Shown: one piece after another, positions 7,914 through 8,477 of the stretch
Position numbering within the stretch: position 1 is the first letter of the stretch
How the letters are laid out: every line of letters begins with the position of its first letter
Assembly: GCA_031264875.1 (NCBI GenBank)
Contig: JAISDK010000068.1
Span: forward strand, 1-8,477
Reading direction: 5' to 3'
Source of the DNA: Prevotellaceae bacterium
GTDB taxonomy: Bacteria > Bacteroidota > Bacteroidia > Bacteroidales > UBA932
Length of the DNA: 8,477 nt
Program-made: the position numbers and the translations under genes
The notes under the pieces: model-generated
Database searches by the model: none
Told to the model about the DNA's origin: nothing
Seen by the model: the letters and a program-made list of their open reading frames with translations, nothing else

Positions 7914-7921
7914 CAAAGATA
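7914..7921 (-). promoter_or_regulatory. Probable promoter (-7 element) of the prfB-ispH cluster
   Basis: The minus strand reads TATCTTTG (7921-7914), a full match to the Bacteroidota -7 consensus TAnnTTTG. The -33 region, about 20 nt upstream, is only a T-run next to CATTT, so that half is weak. The start of transcription would fall near 7907, giving a leader of roughly 28 nt before the prfB ATG at 7879. No other similar element was found in the short gaps downstream, which supports one transcript for all five genes. Confidence 0.6.
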
Positions 7922-7940
7922 TAAAATTACTGCTGAAAAA

Positions 7941-7961
7941 AATGAATATCTTATGTTCATT
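7941..7961. repeat. Small inverted repeat upstream of the prfB promoter
   Basis: AATGAATAT (7941-7949) and ATGTTCATT (7953-7961) pair over nine positions with one T-G mismatch and a CTT loop. It lies just upstream of the expected -33 region of the prfB promoter, where a regulator could bind. It is AT-rich and short, so chance is a real alternative; no regulator can be named. Confidence 0.3.
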
Positions 7962-8045
7962 ATTATATATATACTGTGTATTTTTCTTTCTGAAGTCTCC
8001 TGTATCAAAAATACACAGCGCTTTTTTGTTCCTGAAACCTCTGAA

Positions 8046-8248
8046 CCTGAGTGCGGGATAAGAATAGCCCGATAGGGCTTCTATATCAATAGAAAAGATT
8101 TTCCATCCGATAACGAACACTAGCGATGTTCAATCCACTTACGGGTTGCGAGAGGGGAAAAGAATTATTTTCTATTGATATGTATGCCCTACGGGCAACA
8201 ACTATCCGATTCGTAATGATTTATATCTCTTCTTATCCCGAACTCAGG
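8046..8248. repeat. 203-bp inverted-repeat element with internal palindromes (MITE/REP-like)
   Basis: The two ends, 8046-8064 and 8230-8248, are inverted repeats of 19 nt with one mismatch (CCTGAGTGCGGGATAAGAA against the complement of TTCTTATCCCGAACTCAGG). A second, perfect 14-nt pair lies inside (ATATCAATAGAAAA at 8083-8096 and its complement at 8168-8181). Between outer and inner pairs each arm has its own GC-rich palindrome: AGCCCGATAGGGCT (8066-8079) and TGCCCTACGGGCA (8185-8197). The right arm has about 30 nt more than the left, and the centre (8097-8167) is not self-complementary. There is no transposase frame and I see no clear target-site duplication. It may be a non-autonomous mobile element or a dispersed noncoding repeat; copy number elsewhere is unknown. 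Confidence 0.7.
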
Positions 8249-8274
8249 TTTTTAGGGAAGAAAAACTAAACTGA

Positions 8275-8294
8275 CCTTCGCCTTCAGGCGAAGG
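8275..8294. repeat. Perfect 8-bp hairpin, TTCA loop
   Basis: CCTTCGCC (8275-8282) and GGCGAAGG (8287-8294) pair perfectly around TTCA. On the minus strand the stem is followed by TCAGTTTAGTTTTTC, only loosely like a terminator tail, so a terminator for a minus-strand gene beyond the window is possible but weak. It is the first of four hairpins in about 200 nt, which favours a repeat function. Confidence 0.6.
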
Positions 8295-8350
8295 GTTTAC
8301 TGTCAGCTAAAGCCGACTAAAGGCTTGCGCATCCCCAATTGTGCATTATT

Positions 8351-8378
8351 GTAGGGGCAAGGCATGCCTTGCCCCTAC
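8351..8378. repeat. Perfect 28-nt palindrome
   Basis: The 14 bases 8351-8364 (GTAGGGGCAAGGCA) are followed directly by their exact reverse complement (8365-8378), with no spacer. A perfect 28-nt palindrome is not expected by chance in a window of this size. It could form a cruciform or a long RNA hairpin. It has no T-run after it on either strand, so a plain intrinsic terminator is unlikely. Its inner arms GCAAGGC/GCCTTGC recur in the hairpin at 8453-8469. Confidence 0.8.
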
Positions 8379-8423
8379 CCTCTGGGTCAATGCCGTCAAT
8401 TTAAGCGTAAAATACCGGCTCGG

Positions 8424-8441
8424 CGTAGTCTCCAGACTACG
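8424..8441. repeat. Perfect 8-bp hairpin, CC loop
   Basis: CGTAGTCT (8424-8431) and AGACTACG (8434-8441) are exact inverted copies around CC. It is part of the palindrome cluster at the right end of the window; no function can be assigned. Confidence 0.6.
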
Positions 8442-8452
8442 TCGTGTTAAAA

Positions 8453-8469
8453 GCAAGGCTCTGCCTTGC
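8453..8469. repeat. Perfect 7-bp hairpin sharing arms with the 28-nt palindrome
   Basis: GCAAGGC (8453-8459) and GCCTTGC (8463-8469) pair around TCT. The same 7-nt arms occur inside the palindrome at 8351-8378, where only AT separates them (8357-8363 and 8366-8372). This suggests that the two belong to one repeat family. Confidence 0.6.
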
Positions 8470-8477
8470 GAAGCCCA

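Larger units (their letters stand above)
7880..8477. other. 598-nt non-coding region upstream of prfB
   Basis: No convincing gene is seen on either strand. The region holds, from prfB outward, the prfB promoter, an AT-rich stretch (about 7921-8000), the 203-bp inverted-repeat element and then four hairpins. The stretch 8295-8350 contains the close direct repeat CTAAAGCC / CTAAAGGC (8307-8314 and 8317-8324) and nothing else recognisable. No tRNA or rRNA fold is apparent. The window ends within this repeat-rich tract, so the next gene on the right is not known. Confidence 0.65.

Noticed and set aside
7872..8120. Minus-strand frame of 82 codons ending at the prfB start
   Set aside because: It runs through the inverted-repeat element, the AT-rich tract and the prfB promoter, has no recognisable protein features, and arises from the repeat sequence.
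8275..8469. CRISPR array
   Set aside because: The hairpins differ from one another in sequence and spacing; there are no uniform direct repeats with unique spacers.

Overview
This window looks like a chromosomal segment of a member of the Bacteroidota, probably of the order Bacteroidales. Two intergenic regions carry the TAnnTTTG -7 promoter element typical of that phylum. The starts of ftsY, lpxD and the methyltransferase gene have A-rich leaders rather than Shine-Dalgarno sequences. The protein versions are also of the type expected there. The genus cannot be read from the sequence. Every gene I can support lies on the minus strand, so the window is transcribed from right to left.

Right end (about 7880-8477): no gene is visible. 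Nearest prfB is a promoter (7914-7921). Further right is a 203-bp element with imperfect terminal inverted repeats and internal palindromes (8046-8248), resembling a MITE or REP-type repeat. Next come four compact hairpins (8275-8469), including a perfect 28-nt palindrome. This is a dense palindromic-repeat tract and could belong to a family dispersed in the genome.

Centre (3149-7879): a tightly packed run of five housekeeping genes, prfB-ftsY-lpxD-cmk-ispH. prfB encodes release factor 2 and carries the classic programmed +1 frameshift site: AGGAGG, a 3-nt spacer, then CTT TGA C. Its first 21 codons are therefore in a different frame from the rest, and the full protein is 367 residues. ftsY is the SRP receptor GTPase, lpxD a lipid A acyltransferase, cmk cytidylate kinase and ispH the last enzyme of the MEP isoprenoid pathway. 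lpxD/cmk and cmk/ispH overlap by 8 nt with the same layout: a GTG start read inside the upstream gene's last codons (GTGAATAA or GTGAATAG). Gaps between the others are 24 and 33 nt. A single transcript from the prfB promoter is likely. The products serve translation, protein targeting, outer-membrane synthesis, nucleotide supply and isoprenoid synthesis, so this is a growth-related gene cluster rather than one pathway.

Left end (1-2981): a long frame of at least 993 codons that starts at 2981 and runs off the window at base 1 without a stop. It encodes a large N6-adenine DNA methyltransferase of the HsdM / type IIG-like class, with motif X, a variant motif I, an NPPS catalytic motif and a target-recognition-like region. 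It has its own Bacteroidota-type promoter. It is the only accessory, possibly defence-related, gene here. Its partners, if any, lie outside the window, so no complete new system can be claimed.
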